64,000 nucleotides of DNA, taken from positions 1 through 64,000 of the forward strand of contig NZ_JANAVJ010000006.1 of NCBI RefSeq assembly GCF_024213375.1, read 5' to 3'. Both the position numbers and the translations under genes were made by a program. A model generated the notes under the pieces. It was not told the DNA's origin. It searched no databases and saw only the letters and a program-made list of their open reading frames with translations. The number at the start of each line of letters is the position of its first letter. The first letter of the stretch is position 1. Of the stretch, positions 1 to 8,582 are shown one piece after another. The stretch is from Paenibacillus sp. MZ04-78.2. Its GTDB lineage: Bacteria > Bacillota > Bacilli > Paenibacillales > NBRC-103111.

Positions 1-618
1 CTTTGCCGCGAACTAGACATCCTTCAACCTCAACGGCAAAAACGGGTGCAATATCCCAGAAAGCTGGCGAATAACCGGGAAATCCGGGGTTCTAATCAAC
101 TTTGGGAAATGGACGTAAAATACGGTTATATCGCAGCAGAAGAGCGCTTCTTTTTCCTGCTGAGCCTCATTGATGTTTATGATCGGTCGATCATCGATTA
201 CCATATGGGTCTATCCTGCGAAGGCAAGCATGCCGCGCAGATCGTACAACGTGCCCTTTGGAAAAGACAACTCTTCGGTAAAGAGACGCTGCCGGTGATT
301 CGTACCGATAACGGTCCGCAGTTCATCAGCCATGTCTTTGAAGAAATTTGTCTGCAGCTTCAGGTAGAGCATGAGCGAATACCGCCGAAAACACCGAACA
401 AAAATGCACATATTGAAGCGTTTCATGCCATTTTGGAGAAGGATTGTCTATCCAGACATGAATTTGAAAGTTACCAGGATGCTTATCAGATCGTATCGGA
501 CTATATCTTATTTTATAACCAGCGGCGGATTCATGGCAGTTTGTATGATTTATCCCCAGCCCAATTTGTACAAGCTATTCAACAGCAAACTGTATCACCG
601 CTGGTCATTAAGGTCTAG
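1..618 (+). CDS. IS3-family transposase OrfB, 5'-partial
   Basis: The reading frame is open from the first base of the window, so the gene begins upstream; GTG at 46 is only an internal codon. The visible ~205 residues are the rve integrase core of an IS3 OrfB. Acidic residues of the DDE triad can be read in WEMDVKY, RTDNGPQF and NAHIEAFHAILEKD, with the last two about 35 residues apart as expected for D35E. The C-terminal FYNQRRIHGSLYDLSPAQF block is also typical of the family. It cuts and joins element ends during transposition. No OrfA or left terminal repeat is in the window, and I could not identify a right terminal repeat, so completeness of the element is unknown. Confidence 0.9.
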   Translation, partial: LCRELDILQPQRQKRVQYPRKLANNREIRGSNQLWEMDVKYGYIAAEERFFFLLSLIDVYDRSIIDYHMGLSCEGKHAAQIVQRALWKRQLFGKETLPVIRTDNGPQFISHVFEEICLQLQVEHERIPPKTPNKNAHIEAFHAILEKDCLSRHEFESYQDAYQIVSDYILFYNQRRIHGSLYDLSPAQFVQAIQQQTVSPLVIKV

Positions 619-647
619 CAGACGGATAAAGCCCTTTATACGGAGAG

Positions 648-722
648 ACGGGCATGATAGGCTGGCAAGCCTCGCGATGCTTATTTTACAGCATCGCCCT
701 ATCGCGAGAAATCCATGCCCGT
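648..722. repeat. Nested inverted repeat behind the IS3 transposase
   Basis: ACGGGCAT (648-655) pairs with ATGCCCGT (715-722), and inside it GCGATGC (674-680) pairs with GCATCGC (691-697) around a 10-nt loop. The arms between are only partly complementary. The structure lies between the transposase stop and the dead TnpB gene. It may be a terminator-like or end structure of a mobile element; no T tract follows, so a simple Rho-independent terminator is not favoured. Confidence 0.5.
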
Positions 723-816
723 GGAGGCTCCGTGTCAAGGGCGGCAACGTAGTGCAATTTGAAAAACTACGAATTCGTGAGAATAAGGGAGTAAGACTCT
801 AAAGTTAAGGGTTTAA

Positions 817-1182
817 ACCGAAAGAAAAGACTTTCTACATAAGGAATCACACAGATTAGCGAAACGGTATGATTGTGTGGTTATCGAAGATCTCAACATG
901 AAGGGAATGTCACAAGCCCTTCATTTTGGCAAAAGCGTTGCCGATAATGCATGGGGCATGTTCACGACATTTCTCCAATACAAGTTAGAGGAGCAAGGGA
1001 AAAGGCTTATCAAAATAAATAAGTGGTTTCCCTCATCCAAAACTTGTTCAAGTTGTGGTCAAGTGAAGAAGTCTCTATCTCTTTCTGAGCGTACATTCCA
1101 CTGCGAATGTGGTTTTGTAGCAGATCGAGACTGGAATGCTTCGATCAATATCAAGCGTGAAGGATTGCGATTGTTAGCATAA
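817..1182 (+). pseudogene. TnpB (IS200/IS605) C-terminal remnant
   Basis: The frame opens after a stop at 814-816 and reads into the C-terminal third of a TnpB protein, the RNA-guided nuclease of IS200/IS605 elements. Visible landmarks are VVIEDLNMKGM (RuvC-II region), the zinc ribbon with CSSCGQ and CECG, and the closing DRDWNASINIK block with the last RuvC acid. The N-terminal half (wedge, REC-like region and first RuvC acid) is missing, so this cannot be an active nuclease. A right-end hairpin follows at 1255-1286. The upstream 200 bp show no matching N-terminal frame, which implies deletion rather than a single frameshift. Confidence 0.85.
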
Positions 1183-1225
1183 TCATATATAGAGCATGGA
1201 ACAGGCTCGATAGCTAAGTAAATTT

Positions 1226-1294
1226 CGTACCGCTAGGTACGATTACCTTAGAAGCCCCCACCTCTAAGCGAAGCGTAGGTGGAGGGTAGTTCAC
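1226..1294 (+). mobile_element. IS200/IS605 right-end hairpins
   Basis: Two stem-loops follow the TnpB remnant: CGTACC-gcta-GGTACG (1226-1241), and CCCCCACCT (1255-1263) pairing with AGGTGGAGGG (1277-1286). The sequence then runs into a TTCAC pentanucleotide at 1290-1294, typical of the right cleavage site of this superfamily. In intact elements this segment also encodes the scaffold of the guide (omega) RNA. The broken cydC gene begins 13 bp further on, so the element end abuts it closely. Confidence 0.7.
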
Positions 1295-1306
1295 GGTCAG
1301 CTGAAA

Positions 1307-2877
1307 TTATAGATCCGCTTCGTTCGGCCGGTCCAGACGGTACAAATTCCGATAGCGCGGATAGCGCTCCATTAATTCCGCGTGCGTGCCTCTCATTTCG
1401 ACGCGGCCGTTTTCCATAAATATAATTTCGTCCATCTGCTCGGCCCCGACCAGATGGTGCGTAACCCATATCAAGGATTTGTCCCGCAGCGTATCGAAGA
1501 TCGTGGCCAACAGCTCCCGTTCGGTCCGGGGATCGAGTCCGACCGTCGGTTCGTCCAGCAGCACGACCGGGGTGTCCTGCAGCAGGATGCGAGCAAGCGC
1601 GACCCGCTGGCGCTCGCCGCCCGAAAAGCGCTGTCCCGTTTCATGCATGGGCGTCCGATAGCCTGCCGGCAGCGATTCGATCAGGGCGTCCAGCTTGACG
1701 AGCCTGGCGGCCTGGCGGATGGCCTCGTCCGAGGCTTCGGGCTTCCCGAGCCGAATATTGTTCGTCACCGAAGTATCGAACAGGTTGCGGGCTCTGGTTC
1801 AAGACCGAGATGACGCCGGAGATGCCGTCACCAAGCGAATGCGCGGGCATGCCGTTCACAGTAACTTGGCCTTCCGTGGGGACGAGCGCCCCCTGAATGA
1901 GCTTCAGCAACGTCGATTTGCCTGCGCCGCTGCGGCCGATGACCGCGATCTTCTTCCCCTGTGGAAGATCCAGCGATACGTGGTCGATTTCCCGGCGGCT
2001 TCCGGGCTCATACTGATAGCACGCGTCATCGACTTGAAGATGCGCCGCCGTCCGACAACTCCGGACGGGCAGCTCCGCCGCCACAGGCTTGGGCGGCAGT
2101 GTGCGAGCCGGCCAGCCGGCCAGTGGCCGCCAGCCGGTACAGCGACTCCCGGTACTGCGGCAGCTTCTCTACAGCCTCCGAAAGGGGCAGAAACACATCC
2201 GCCACTGGGAACACGACGAGCACGTAGGCGGCGATCAAGGTCACGGCAATTCGCTGGTCGGCCGCTTGCTGGCCCGCCCAATAGATCATGGAGACGACCA
2301 TCAGCCCGACCACCCCTTGGGCGATGGCGTTTCTGCGTCGGGTCCAATCGCTCGTTCGCCGTTCCAGCATAGCCATTTCTGCTTCGTCCGTTTCGTAACT
2401 TTCAATAAGCTCGACGCTCTCCCGCTGACGACCCAGTCGTTCATTCCGAGCACCGCATCGATCAGCTTCTGGTACAGGCCACTGCGCTGCCACTTGAGCA
2501 GCGTATGGTTCTTCCGCGTGACTGCTAAGGAAGCGGCGGGTAGCAAGAGGCCGAGAATCAACAAATAAACGGCCGCCAGCAGCGCGAACCTTCCGTCAAA
2601 GCAGCCCAGCGCCGCAACCGACAACATGAACACGATGAAAGCAGCCGCGCCCGGAAACACGATGCGCAAATACACGTTTTGCAGATGCTCGATATCGTCG
2701 GCCAGCACGCCGAGCATGTCGCCCGTGCGGAAGCGGGAGCGGATGAACAGCGCCTGCGGTTCGAGGAGCCGGTACAGCCGGACGCGCAGGTGCGAGATCA
2801 TGCGCAGAATCGTATCGTGTCCGACGAGACGTTCGACATAGTGCACGACCGCCCGGCTCGTCCCGAAGGTTCGGACC
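1307..2877 (-). pseudogene. cydC: cydC remnant (thiol-reductant ABC exporter), several frameshifts
   Basis: CydC with CydD exports glutathione/cysteine and is needed for cytochrome bd assembly. Read on the minus strand, the remnant starts mid-gene at [19 protein letters not shown], continues through the membrane domain and ends with an ATPase domain: Walker A GRSGAGKST, signature FSGGERQRVALARIL and Walker B VVLLDEP. The frame must be changed near 2425, near 2100-2115 and near 1790, where the protein reads from ...VLNQSP into NNIRLGKPEASDE. The first ~150-200 residues are absent because the gene is joined to a cydA fragment at 2877/2878. It cannot make a functional exporter. Confidence 0.88.
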
Positions 2878-3251
2878 GTGAACCTTCTTCGACAGCCGCT
2901 CCCATCCGAAGATCCATAAGCCGATGAACGTCGATTCCATGAAGAACGCCAGCAAAGCCTCGATGGCCAGCGGAGCGCCGAAGACGTCCCCGACAAACCG
3001 CGAATAACTCGACCAGTTCATACCGAACTGAAATTCCTGCAAAATCCCGGTGACCACGCCGACGGCGAAATTGATCAGAAACAATTTGCCCCAGAACTTG
3101 GCCATCCGTTTATATTCTTCCTGCCTTTGACTACGTATATCGTCTCCATAATCGCAATCATTAGCGCTAATCCGATCGAGATGGGCACGAAAATAAAGTG
3201 AAAAATCGTCGTTGCGGAAAACTGTATGCGCGAGAGCATCACTACATCCAT
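2878..3251 (-). pseudogene. cydA: cydA N-terminal remnant (cytochrome bd oxidase subunit I)
   Basis: The start at 3251 reads [19 protein letters not shown], and an AGGAGAAAGGTGG-type ribosome binding site lies upstream. It continues as the CydA transmembrane region ([20 protein letters not shown], then [20 protein letters not shown]) to about residue 120 (ERLSKKVH). A one-base frameshift near 3115-3130 separates the first ~40 residues from the rest. The remaining ~330 residues of CydA, all of CydB and CydD, and the start of CydC are missing at the joint. The sequence shows a single internal deletion of a cydABCD operon followed by decay. Confidence 0.88.
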
Positions 3252-3434
3252 GGGATTCCTATTCCACCTTTCTCCTGAACCTGTTGTTTTGGCAAACCGT
3301 CACGGATTGTTGTGAGGATTGTCATGGTCTATCTCTATTGTGAGGAAAGCTTGTCCCGGAAAATATGACCTATATCAAAGCAATCCCGGGATTTCTTTTG
3401 TGAAAATTCGAATTTTTGAACTATTTTGGAACAT

Positions 3435-3464
3435 TTCCCGATTCATTTTCTGGCATGCTATAAT
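3435..3464 (+). promoter_or_regulatory. Probable sigma-A promoter (extended -10) for the sensor kinase operon
   Basis: A perfect TATAAT at 3459-3464 is preceded by TG one base before it (TGcTATAAT), an extended -10. The -35 area (TTCCCG at 3435-3440, 18-bp spacer) is weak, which is common with an extended -10. Transcription would start about 38 nt before the kinase start codon. Confidence 0.6.
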
Positions 3465-3508
3465 TTAGAGATCGAAGCGCAGGAACGGCAGCAGGGGGTG
3501 GGAACGAA

Positions 3509-5317
3509 ATGATTGGAAGCGTATACCGAAGATATATTAAAAACAACTTATTTATGAAGCTGCTGCTTTCGTTTGCCCTTTTCATCATTCTGACCATCAT
3601 CGCGCTCTCGTACCTGATGGTTCACGTGATGTCGCAATCTGTCGTACAGCGGGAGATGGACAACCAGAAGAAGGCGATGGAGAGCGTCAACGCGTTTTTG
3701 AGCGAAAAATACGAGTCGGTGCAATCGATGGTGTTGGGCGTCTATCGCGAACCGAGGCTGGCTGCCGACATCTCGTATTTCCTGCAGCATGATTTTCGGG
3801 ATTATATTGAGCATGGTTTGAACCGATATTATGAAGAAGATGTCGCTCCGTATGGCCTGTCCTATTTTGCCAACCGGCTTGAGGACGATTCGGATATCCG
3901 GAATCTGATGCTGTACAGCGCGGAGAAGCAGTCCTTGTATGTGTACACCCGGCAAAAGTCGGCGAAGCTTCATGTGACCAATGCCGTCCGCTCGTATGTT
4001 CCGGACGCGATGGCGTTGGACAACAAGAACGTCTCCGTGCCCAATCCGTGGATTCGCAAAGAAATCGATCAATGGAACTCCCGGCTGTTTGCCGTCCGGG
4101 CTGCGATGAACGACAAAAACTCGCTGAAATATATCGGGCAGTTGTTGATTTATTTCGATTCCGACGGCATTTGGAAGTCGCTGGCCAGCTACAAAGAGAC
4201 GCTCAGGGGGACGATTCTCGTACTGACTCCGGACGGGCAGGTCATTTTCGATTCCTCGGGTACGTATTACGGCAAACCTTATCCCTACATGAATCAAATT
4301 CAACAGGAGACGGGCATGCTGGAGCAGGAATCGTATATTACGACGCTGGCGCAAAATCAGGCTGGATACGTCGTGGTCGGCGCAATTCCGAAGCAAGAGA
4401 TCGCGGCCGCGTCCCAAGGCTGGCAACGGACGATCCTCATCGCCAGCGTGCTGGGGATTCTGATCGCCATTCTGTTTCCGTCGCTCGTCGTGATCAATTT
4501 CGCCAAGCGGACGAACAAAATTATCCGGTTTATGAAAAAGGTCGAGACCGGGGACCTGACCTCGCGCATCATCGAGCCGAAGGAAGACGAACTGGGCCAA
4601 ATTTCCCGCAGCTTCAACGATATGCTGGACGAGTTGAACCGCTATATCGAGCGGGTGTATAAAGCGGAAATCCGGCAAAAGCAGACGGAATTCGTCGCGC
4701 TTCAGGCGAGAGTCAATCCGCATTTTCTGTATAACACGCTCGAAGTGATCCGAATGCGGGCCATTTCCCAAGGCGCGCATGACGTGGGCGAGATGATCTT
4801 CAGTCTGTCGGCGCTGTTCCGCAACGTCGTGCAGCAGAAGGCCGTCTATACGCTCAAGGACGAGCTGGAGGCTTGCCGCTTGTATTTGGAGCTGTTCCGT
4901 ATCCGCTATAAAGACAGGTTCACTTACGCCATCGAATGCGACCGGGAGCTGTATGGGATTCCCGTCGTCAAAATGTTTCTCCAGCCGATTATTGAAAACT
5001 ACATCGTTCACGGCATTGAGGCGGAACGAGACGATAACTGTACTGTCATCCGGTTCTCCCGGGAGAACGGGACGATTCGCGTTCTGGTGGAGGACAACGG
5101 CGGGGGGATCGAGCCGCAGCGGCTCAAGGAGATCAAGGAAGCGCTCGGAGCGCCCGAAGAGGTCGGCGGTTCGTTCGGACTGCGGGTCGTCTATGAGCGG
5201 CTCAAGCTGCTGCACGGAAGCAGGGCCGGGATGAAGCTGAAGAGCAAGCCCGGGGTCGGTACGACCGTGACCGTATGGTTCCCGGAAAAGGAAGGAGCAG
5301 GCGAATCCGATGTATAG
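3509..5317 (+). CDS. YesM-type sensor histidine kinase
   Basis: A 602-residue membrane kinase. Transmembrane helices at about residues 17-38 and 311-332 flank a ~270-residue extracellular sensor region. A HAMP segment (KKVETGDLTSRIIEPKEDELG) follows, then a His_kinase (PF06580) domain with the phospho-acceptor H405 in RVNPHFLYNTLEVIRM, and a GHKL ATPase domain with EDNGGGI and the glycine-rich SFGLRVVYERL. It should sense an extracellular glycan signal and phosphorylate the response regulator encoded next; the two genes overlap by 8 bp. Start ATG follows a GGGGGTGGGA ribosome binding site. Position ahead of a mannoside importer suggests it controls that locus; the ligand is not known. Confidence 0.93.
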   Translation: MIGSVYRRYIKNNLFMKLLLSFALFIILTIIALSYLMVHVMSQSVVQREMDNQKKAMESVNAFLSEKYESVQSMVLGVYREPRLAADISYFLQHDFRDYIEHGLNRYYEEDVAPYGLSYFANRLEDDSDIRNLMLYSAEKQSLYVYTRQKSAKLHVTNAVRSYVPDAMALDNKNVSVPNPWIRKEIDQWNSRLFAVRAAMNDKNSLKYIGQLLIYFDSDGIWKSLASYKETLRGTILVLTPDGQVIFDSSGTYYGKPYPYMNQIQQETGMLEQESYITTLAQNQAGYVVVGAIPKQEIAAASQGWQRTILIASVLGILIAILFPSLVVINFAKRTNKIIRFMKKVETGDLTSRIIEPKEDELGQISRSFNDMLDELNRYIERVYKAEIRQKQTEFVALQARVNPHFLYNTLEVIRMRAISQGAHDVGEMIFSLSALFRNVVQQKAVYTLKDELEACRLYLELFRIRYKDRFTYAIECDRELYGIPVVKMFLQPIIENYIVHGIEAERDDNCTVIRFSRENGTIRVLVEDNGGGIEPQRLKEIKEALGAPEEVGGSFGLRVVYERLKLLHGSRAGMKLKSKPGVGTTVTVWFPEKEGAGESDV

Positions 5318-6833
5318 AGTGTTTTTGGCGGATGACGAGCCTTTCATTATTGAAGGGTTGTACGATATTATCGACTGGGCCGCGTTGGGGCTCGAAATCG
5401 TCGGTCACGCAGGGAACGGTCAAAAGGCGCTGGACGCCTTGAAGCGCACGCCTGCCGACATTCTGATTACGGATATTTCGATGCCGGCTATGACGGGACT
5501 GGAGCTTATCCGTGCCGTCCGCGAATGGAACCCGGGCCTGAAGGTCATCATCCTGAGCGGCTTCAATGAGTTCGATTATTTGAAGGAAGGCATGCGGCTC
5601 GGGATCGAAAATTATTTGCTCAAGCCGATCGACGTACAGGAGCTTCGCTCCACGCTGACCACGACGGCGGACAAGCTGAACGCCGCGCAGGCCGAACGCG
5701 TCTTCGGCGAACAGGACATGCGTATTCTGAAGGAGCACATTATGCACCGGTGGCTGACCGGGCAGATCGCGCCGAACGAATTCGACGAACGAGCCGAGCT
5801 GTTGCAATTGCAGATGAACCGTCCTTATGTGCTAGTGGCGCTCGTTCGTTTTCCTGAGGGAGACGCGGGAGACGCCGAGCTTGTAGCGGAACAGAGGCTG
5901 CCGGGCTTGTCCGTCATCCCGTTTCATAATATGGACGGCGAGCTGGTCGTTGTCTTTACGCTGGACGAGCCGGCGGAGGGCAAGCGTGCCGCGCTGGAGA
6001 TGCTGGCCCGGACGAAGGTCGATTGCGCCGCGGCTTCCCGGTCTTGCCGCATTTCGCTTGGCAGCGTGGAGCGGCTGCCTTACGAAGCGGTGGAAAGCTA
6101 TGCTCATGCGAAGAAGGCGCAGGAGTTCTTCCTGCTCTATCCCGACCGCGACATTCTGGATTACGAGGAAATCGCCGTTTCCGGAGAGGCGGCCGGACTT
6201 GATTTTCCTCTGGAATGGACGGAATATTCCAAGCTTATTTTGGCCAAAGATAAAGATAGCTTGCTCTCCCGCATCGATCAGGATTATGAATGGCTCCTGA
6301 CGCAGGAGGGCATGACGCCAGCCTGGCTCCAGCAAATCTCCGTCGAGCTGATGATCCGGTTCAAGATGGAGCTGAAAGCGATCAAGCATACGGATTCGTC
6401 GGAGCTGTATCAAGAAGCCTTCAACCGCGTGCTTCATGCCGGAACGGTGGACCGGATGACCGAGGCTGTGAAGACGGTGGCCGGTTTAACCGTTGATTCT
6501 TTGATCCAGGACGTCCGAAGCCCCGTCATTCAGCAGGTGCTGAAGCTGATTCACGACAGCTACGCCGAAGAGCTGTCGCTGAAGACGCTGAGCGGGCAGT
6601 TTAATATTCATCCGGTGTATCTCGGCCATCTGTTCCATAAGGAAACGGGCGAGAACTTTACGGAATACATCAACAAGTACCGCATCGAGAAGGCGAAGAC
6701 GATGCTGAAGGAGACGCATCTGAAAGTTCAGGAAATCGCCAAAACTGTCGGGTATTGGGAAACCAGTTATTTTTACAAACAATTCAAAAAATATGTCGGG
6801 ATTTCTCCGACGGATTACAAAGGGCTGCTGTGA
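5310..6833 (+). CDS. YesN-type response regulator, AraC family
   Basis: 507 residues with an N-terminal CheY-like receiver (acidic pocket D8/D9, phospho-acceptor D55 in LITDISMP, conserved Lys in LLKPIDV), a variable linker of ~270 residues, and a C-terminal double helix-turn-helix AraC domain (about 405-507, ending FYKQFKKYVGISPTDYKGLL). Its start lies inside the end of the kinase gene, indicating translational coupling. On phosphorylation it is expected to activate the adjacent binding protein-permease genes. A terminator follows the stop codon, so the two-component pair can be transcribed separately from the transporter. Confidence 0.93.
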   Translation: MYRVFLADDEPFIIEGLYDIIDWAALGLEIVGHAGNGQKALDALKRTPADILITDISMPAMTGLELIRAVREWNPGLKVIILSGFNEFDYLKEGMRLGIENYLLKPIDVQELRSTLTTTADKLNAAQAERVFGEQDMRILKEHIMHRWLTGQIAPNEFDERAELLQLQMNRPYVLVALVRFPEGDAGDAELVAEQRLPGLSVIPFHNMDGELVVVFTLDEPAEGKRAALEMLARTKVDCAAASRSCRISLGSVERLPYEAVESYAHAKKAQEFFLLYPDRDILDYEEIAVSGEAAGLDFPLEWTEYSKLILAKDKDSLLSRIDQDYEWLLTQEGMTPAWLQQISVELMIRFKMELKAIKHTDSSELYQEAFNRVLHAGTVDRMTEAVKTVAGLTVDSLIQDVRSPVIQQVLKLIHDSYAEELSLKTLSGQFNIHPVYLGHLFHKETGENFTEYINKYRIEKAKTMLKETHLKVQEIAKTVGYWETSYFYKQFKKYVGISPTDYKGLL

Positions 6834-6868
6834 AGGGTAAAAAACGGCAGACCCTTTCTTTATTTTGT
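6833..6868 (+). terminator. Rho-independent terminator after the response regulator
   Basis: AAGGGT (6833-6838) pairs with ACCCTT (6851-6856), and the 3' arm runs into a T-rich tail (TTTCTTTATTTTG). It begins at the stop codon. Confidence 0.65.
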
Positions 6869-6982
6869 ACAGCATACCTTTAGTTTCTTGCCTATTTGTA
6901 AATGCTTTCTTGAGTTAATGTAAAGGTAGCCATTGAAACGATTCAACGGCTGTTTGAAAGAAAAAGGGAGGTATCTGCGAAC

Positions 6983-8461
6983 ATGAAAATGAAAAAAAGA
7001 AGCCTGTTTGCCGGACTCGCGCTTATGCTATCGGCTTCGGTCGTCTTGACCGCATGCGGAGGCAGCAAGGACAGCGCGCAGGACGCAGGAGGCGCCGCGG
7101 GCAAACCTGTTGAGCTGATTTGGTATACGATCGGCACGCCTCAAAAGGACGTTGACCGGGTCATGGAAGAGGTCAGCAAATATACGAAAGAAAAAATCGG
7201 CGTTACCGTCAAAATGAACATGATCGACTTTGGCGATTACTCGCAAAAATTGCAGGTCATGACCGCTTCCGGTTCGCCGATGGACATTATGTTCACGTCT
7301 TCCTGGGCGTTCGACTACGTTCAGAACGCAAGAAAAGGCGCGTTCATGAAGATCGACGATCTGCTTGAGAAACAAGGCAAAGGCATCAAGGACCTGCTTG
7401 ATCCCGCCTTCTTAAGCGGTTCCAAAGTCGACGGCCACAACTACGGTATTCCGGCCAACAAAGAGCTGCCGGCGCAAGAGGTATGGCGCTTCAACAAGCA
7501 GTTGCTCGATAAGTACAACCTCGATATCAAGAACGTGAACTCGCTGGAAAGCCTGGAGCCGCTCTTGAAAACGATTAAAGAAAAAGAACAGGGCGTTATT
7601 CCGTTCTCCGTCGACAAAAACTACGGCGTATTCGTACCGTACGACTATGTGATCGAGAAAATGCCGATGGCCGTAAAAGTAGACAACCAAGACTACAAGG
7701 TCGTCAACGTTCTGGAAACGCCGGAGATGAAGAAAACGCTCCAAACGATGCACAAATATTATAAAGCCGGCTACATTCCTACGGAAGCGGCAACGATGGT
7801 TTCCTCGACGGACGTGCAAAAAACCGGCAAATGGTTTGCGGACAAAGCAACGACGCAGCCGTTCGCGGACAACTTGTGGTCTGCCAGCTACGGTTATCCG
7901 GTTGTCTCGACTCCAGCCAGCCCGGCTTACATTTACAACTGGTCCGTTATGGGCTCGATGCAGGCGATCTCGGCGAACTCCAAAAATCCGGAGAAAGCGA
8001 TGGAGTTCCTGAACCTGCTGAACACCGATCCGGTATTGCGCAACATGGTCGACTCCGGGATCGAAGGCGTGCACTACAAAAAAGTCGGCGACAACGTGAT
8101 GGAGAACCTGCCGGAACCATCGAAAAACTACGATATGCCGACGTTCTCGCTGGGTAACCTGATGATCACGTACCTGAACCCGACCGATCCGAAGGACAAA
8201 TGGGAAGGCTTCAAAAAATTCAACAGCACCGGTAAACCTGCCGCGCTGCTCGGCTTCAACTTCGACCCGTCCAAAGTGACGAGCGAAATCGCAGCAGTAC
8301 AGAACGTCAAAGAAGAATTCTGGGCGCCGCTGATGACCGGTACGGTCGATCCGGATCAAATTGTGCCGCAGGCCATTCAAAAGCTGAAAGCTGCTGGCCT
8401 CGACAAAATCATGGAAGAAGCGCAGCGTCAAATCGACGCATGGAAAGCAACTAAAAAATAA
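6983..8461 (+). CDS. Oligosaccharide-binding lipoprotein (LplA-like, DUF3502 C-terminus)
   Basis: 492 residues with a lipoprotein signal peptide ending in the lipobox LTAC, so it is anchored outside the membrane. The body is an extracellular solute-binding protein family 1 fold. The last ~65 residues (FNFDPSKVTSEIAAV ... TGTVDPDQIVPQ ... LDAW-like end) match the DUF3502 tail of LplA-type proteins. Start ATG lies after a GGGAGG site. It should capture an oligosaccharide and deliver it to the two permeases that follow; no ATPase gene is in the cluster, so a shared MsmX-type ATPase elsewhere is expected. The mannosidases downstream suggest mannose-containing oligosaccharides. Confidence 0.93.
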   Translation: MKMKKRSLFAGLALMLSASVVLTACGGSKDSAQDAGGAAGKPVELIWYTIGTPQKDVDRVMEEVSKYTKEKIGVTVKMNMIDFGDYSQKLQVMTASGSPMDIMFTSSWAFDYVQNARKGAFMKIDDLLEKQGKGIKDLLDPAFLSGSKVDGHNYGIPANKELPAQEVWRFNKQLLDKYNLDIKNVNSLESLEPLLKTIKEKEQGVIPFSVDKNYGVFVPYDYVIEKMPMAVKVDNQDYKVVNVLETPEMKKTLQTMHKYYKAGYIPTEAATMVSSTDVQKTGKWFADKATTQPFADNLWSASYGYPVVSTPASPAYIYNWSVMGSMQAISANSKNPEKAMEFLNLLNTDPVLRNMVDSGIEGVHYKKVGDNVMENLPEPSKNYDMPTFSLGNLMITYLNPTDPKDKWEGFKKFNSTGKPAALLGFNFDPSKVTSEIAAVQNVKEEFWAPLMTGTVDPDQIVPQAIQKLKAAGLDKIMEEAQRQIDAWKATKK

Positions 8462-8530
8462 TCAAGCTTCAAAAGGCAACAGAGCTTCTTGACCGAAGCT
8501 TTCTCGGGTGAATGATAAGAACGGGGGACA

Positions 8531-8553
8531 GGGCGAATGGCATTCATTCGCCC
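8531..8553 (+). promoter_or_regulatory. Intercistronic stem-loop between binding protein and permease
   Basis: GGGCGAATG (8531-8539) and CATTCGCCC (8545-8553) form a perfect 9-bp stem with a 5-nt loop and no T tract. A hairpin at this place commonly stabilises the binding-protein message or partly attenuates permease transcription; that role is inferred. Confidence 0.6.
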
Positions 8554-8582
8554 CGTCTCATTGAACGCGAGGGGTGATGAAT

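Noticed and set aside
1382-1813. Plus-strand frames over the cyd region
   Set aside because: The minus strand shows unmistakable CydC/CydA motifs; the plus-strand frames have no protein-like composition.
3548-5347. Long (599-codon) antisense frame over the sensor kinase
   Set aside because: Low-complexity, Arg/His/Asp-rich translation and no ribosome site; it is the shadow expected from GC-rich codon use opposite a real gene. The same holds for long antisense frames over 12143-14419, 20044-21450 and 21592-24630.
6933-6946. TTGAAACGATTCAA upstream of the first binding protein as a CcpA cre site
   Set aside because: It is close to palindromic, but the spacing of the TG and CA half-sites around CG is one or two bases short of the cre consensus, so I do not call it.
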